From Hymenobacter cellulosilyticus (GTDB lineage: Bacteria; Bacteroidota; Bacteroidia; Cytophagales; Hymenobacteraceae): a DNA stretch of 64,000 nt. The notes under the pieces are model-generated. The model was given only the letters and a program-made list of their open reading frames with translations, ran no database searches and was not told the DNA's origin. Where the stretch lies: the NCBI RefSeq assembly GCF_022919215.1, contig NZ_CP095046.1, positions 2,160,501-2,224,500 of the forward strand. Reading direction: 5' to 3'. Positions 63,464 through 64,000 of the stretch are shown here, piece by piece. The translations under genes were made by a program, and so were the position numbers. Within the stretch, counting starts at the first letter, position 1; every line of letters starts with the position of its first letter.

Positions 63464-64000
63464 ATGACCACCGTCGATCCAATTCACACCTTGCAGCAGC
63501 AGCTGGCCTCGGCCCGGGAGCAGCTGGTGACCCACAACGTGTACCAGGGCATTCAGACCCTGGATGACCTGCGGGTGTTTATGCAGCATCACGTGTTTGC
63601 CGTGTGGGATTTTATGTCCCTGCTCAAGATTCTGCAGCGTGACCTGACCTGCGTGACGGTGCCGTGGGTACCGCGTGGCAATCCGGCCACCCGCCGCCTG
63701 ATCAACGAAATCGTGCTGGAAGAGGAAACCGACGTGGACCAGCACGGCCGGCCGGCCAGTCACTTTGAGATGTACCTTCGGGCCATGGAAGAGTGCGGCG
63801 CCGACACCCAGCCCATTCGCAAGCTCCTGGACGCGCTGTCGGTGGGAGAGTCGGTAGAAATGGCCTTGCTGCAAGCCAACGTGCCGTACGCGGTGCAGCA
63901 GTTCGTGCTCAGTACCTTCAACGTCATCAACACGGGCAAGTCGCACGTGGTGGCGGCGGCCTTCACCTTCGGGCGCGAAGACGTTATTCCCGACATGTTC
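63464..64000 (+). CDS. DUF3050 family protein (haem-oxygenase-like fold), 3' end cut by the window
   Basis: ATG at 63464; 179 codons are visible and the frame runs off the end. MTTVDPIHTLQQQLASAREQ, VFMQHHVFAVWDFMSLLKIL (His-rich helix), INEIVLEEETDVDQHGRPAS and AAAFTFGREDVIPDMF match DUF3050. Iron- or haem-oxygenase-like helical proteins; the reaction is not established. It is separated from msrB by a terminator. Confidence 0.9.
   Translation, partial: MTTVDPIHTLQQQLASAREQLVTHNVYQGIQTLDDLRVFMQHHVFAVWDFMSLLKILQRDLTCVTVPWVPRGNPATRRLINEIVLEEETDVDQHGRPASHFEMYLRAMEECGADTQPIRKLLDALSVGESVEMALLQANVPYAVQQFVLSTFNVINTGKSHVVAAAFTFGREDVIPDMF

Noticed and set aside
1..64000. tRNA, rRNA, CRISPR arrays, prophage or insertion sequences
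   Set aside because: I read the intergenic regions and found no tRNA-like T-loop sets, no regularly spaced repeats, and no transposase, integrase or phage structural proteins. A tRNAscan or IS search could still find divergent cases.

Overview
The window looks like a chromosomal segment of a GC-rich Bacteroidota, most likely Hymenobacter or a close Cytophagales relative. The evidence is a SusC/SusD pair, two proteins with type IX secretion (T9SS) C-terminal sorting domains, many Sec and lipoprotein signals, repeated Bacteroidota -7 boxes (TACCTTTG) just upstream of genes, and GC-rich codon use. I see no rRNA, tRNA, CRISPR array, prophage or intact insertion sequence.

Layout. 1-1001: start of a sulfate-assimilation gene (cysH), read leftwards behind a SAM-I riboswitch and a tiny Cys-rich leader ORF. 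1469-10703: envelope-defence cluster of PBP1C, a chagasin-like protease inhibitor, a small membrane protein and a thioester alpha-2-macroglobulin. 11085-15862: SusC/SusD nutrient uptake pair. 16491-19659: three membrane or coiled-coil genes, including a membrane-anchored actin-fold protein. 19800-24900: small genes, dispersed palindromes, an HTH regulator with repeated operator-like boxes, a TonB/MORN protein, RidA and a Crp/Fnr regulator. 25125-35400: two T9SS proteins (a Gly-rich surface protein and a subtilase), a Tat-exported oxidoreductase, paralogous lipoproteins and a serpin. 36048-41880: class D beta-lactamase, RBBP9 hydrolase and a giant DUF2339 membrane protein. 42143-45890: LysR regulator, threonine synthase and an M28 peptidase. 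45892-49698: TPR/AAA+ cluster. 49848-64000: GT4-deacetylase fusion, ammonium transporter, ZIP transporter, EndoIII-like glycosylase, two-component pair, rRNA methylase, acylphosphatase, DUF2071, TypA, MsrB and DUF3050.

Assembly quality. At least 15 genes are broken by what looks like one missing G or C, nearly always in a G/C run. Adding one base restores a full-length family member in every case. Three reconstructed genes need two or three such corrections, and their total lengths then become multiples of three. This pattern points to systematic homopolymer under-calling, so I describe these as single genes and state the break positions. Coordinates in this annotation are those of the sequence as given.

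The most interesting signals are the dual sulfur leader of cysH, the antiprotease/PBP1C cluster, the actin-fold/coiled-coil trio, the TPR-AAA+ cluster, the operator array at 20013-20096, and a 525-bp inverted-repeat-bounded ORF at 20743-21267.
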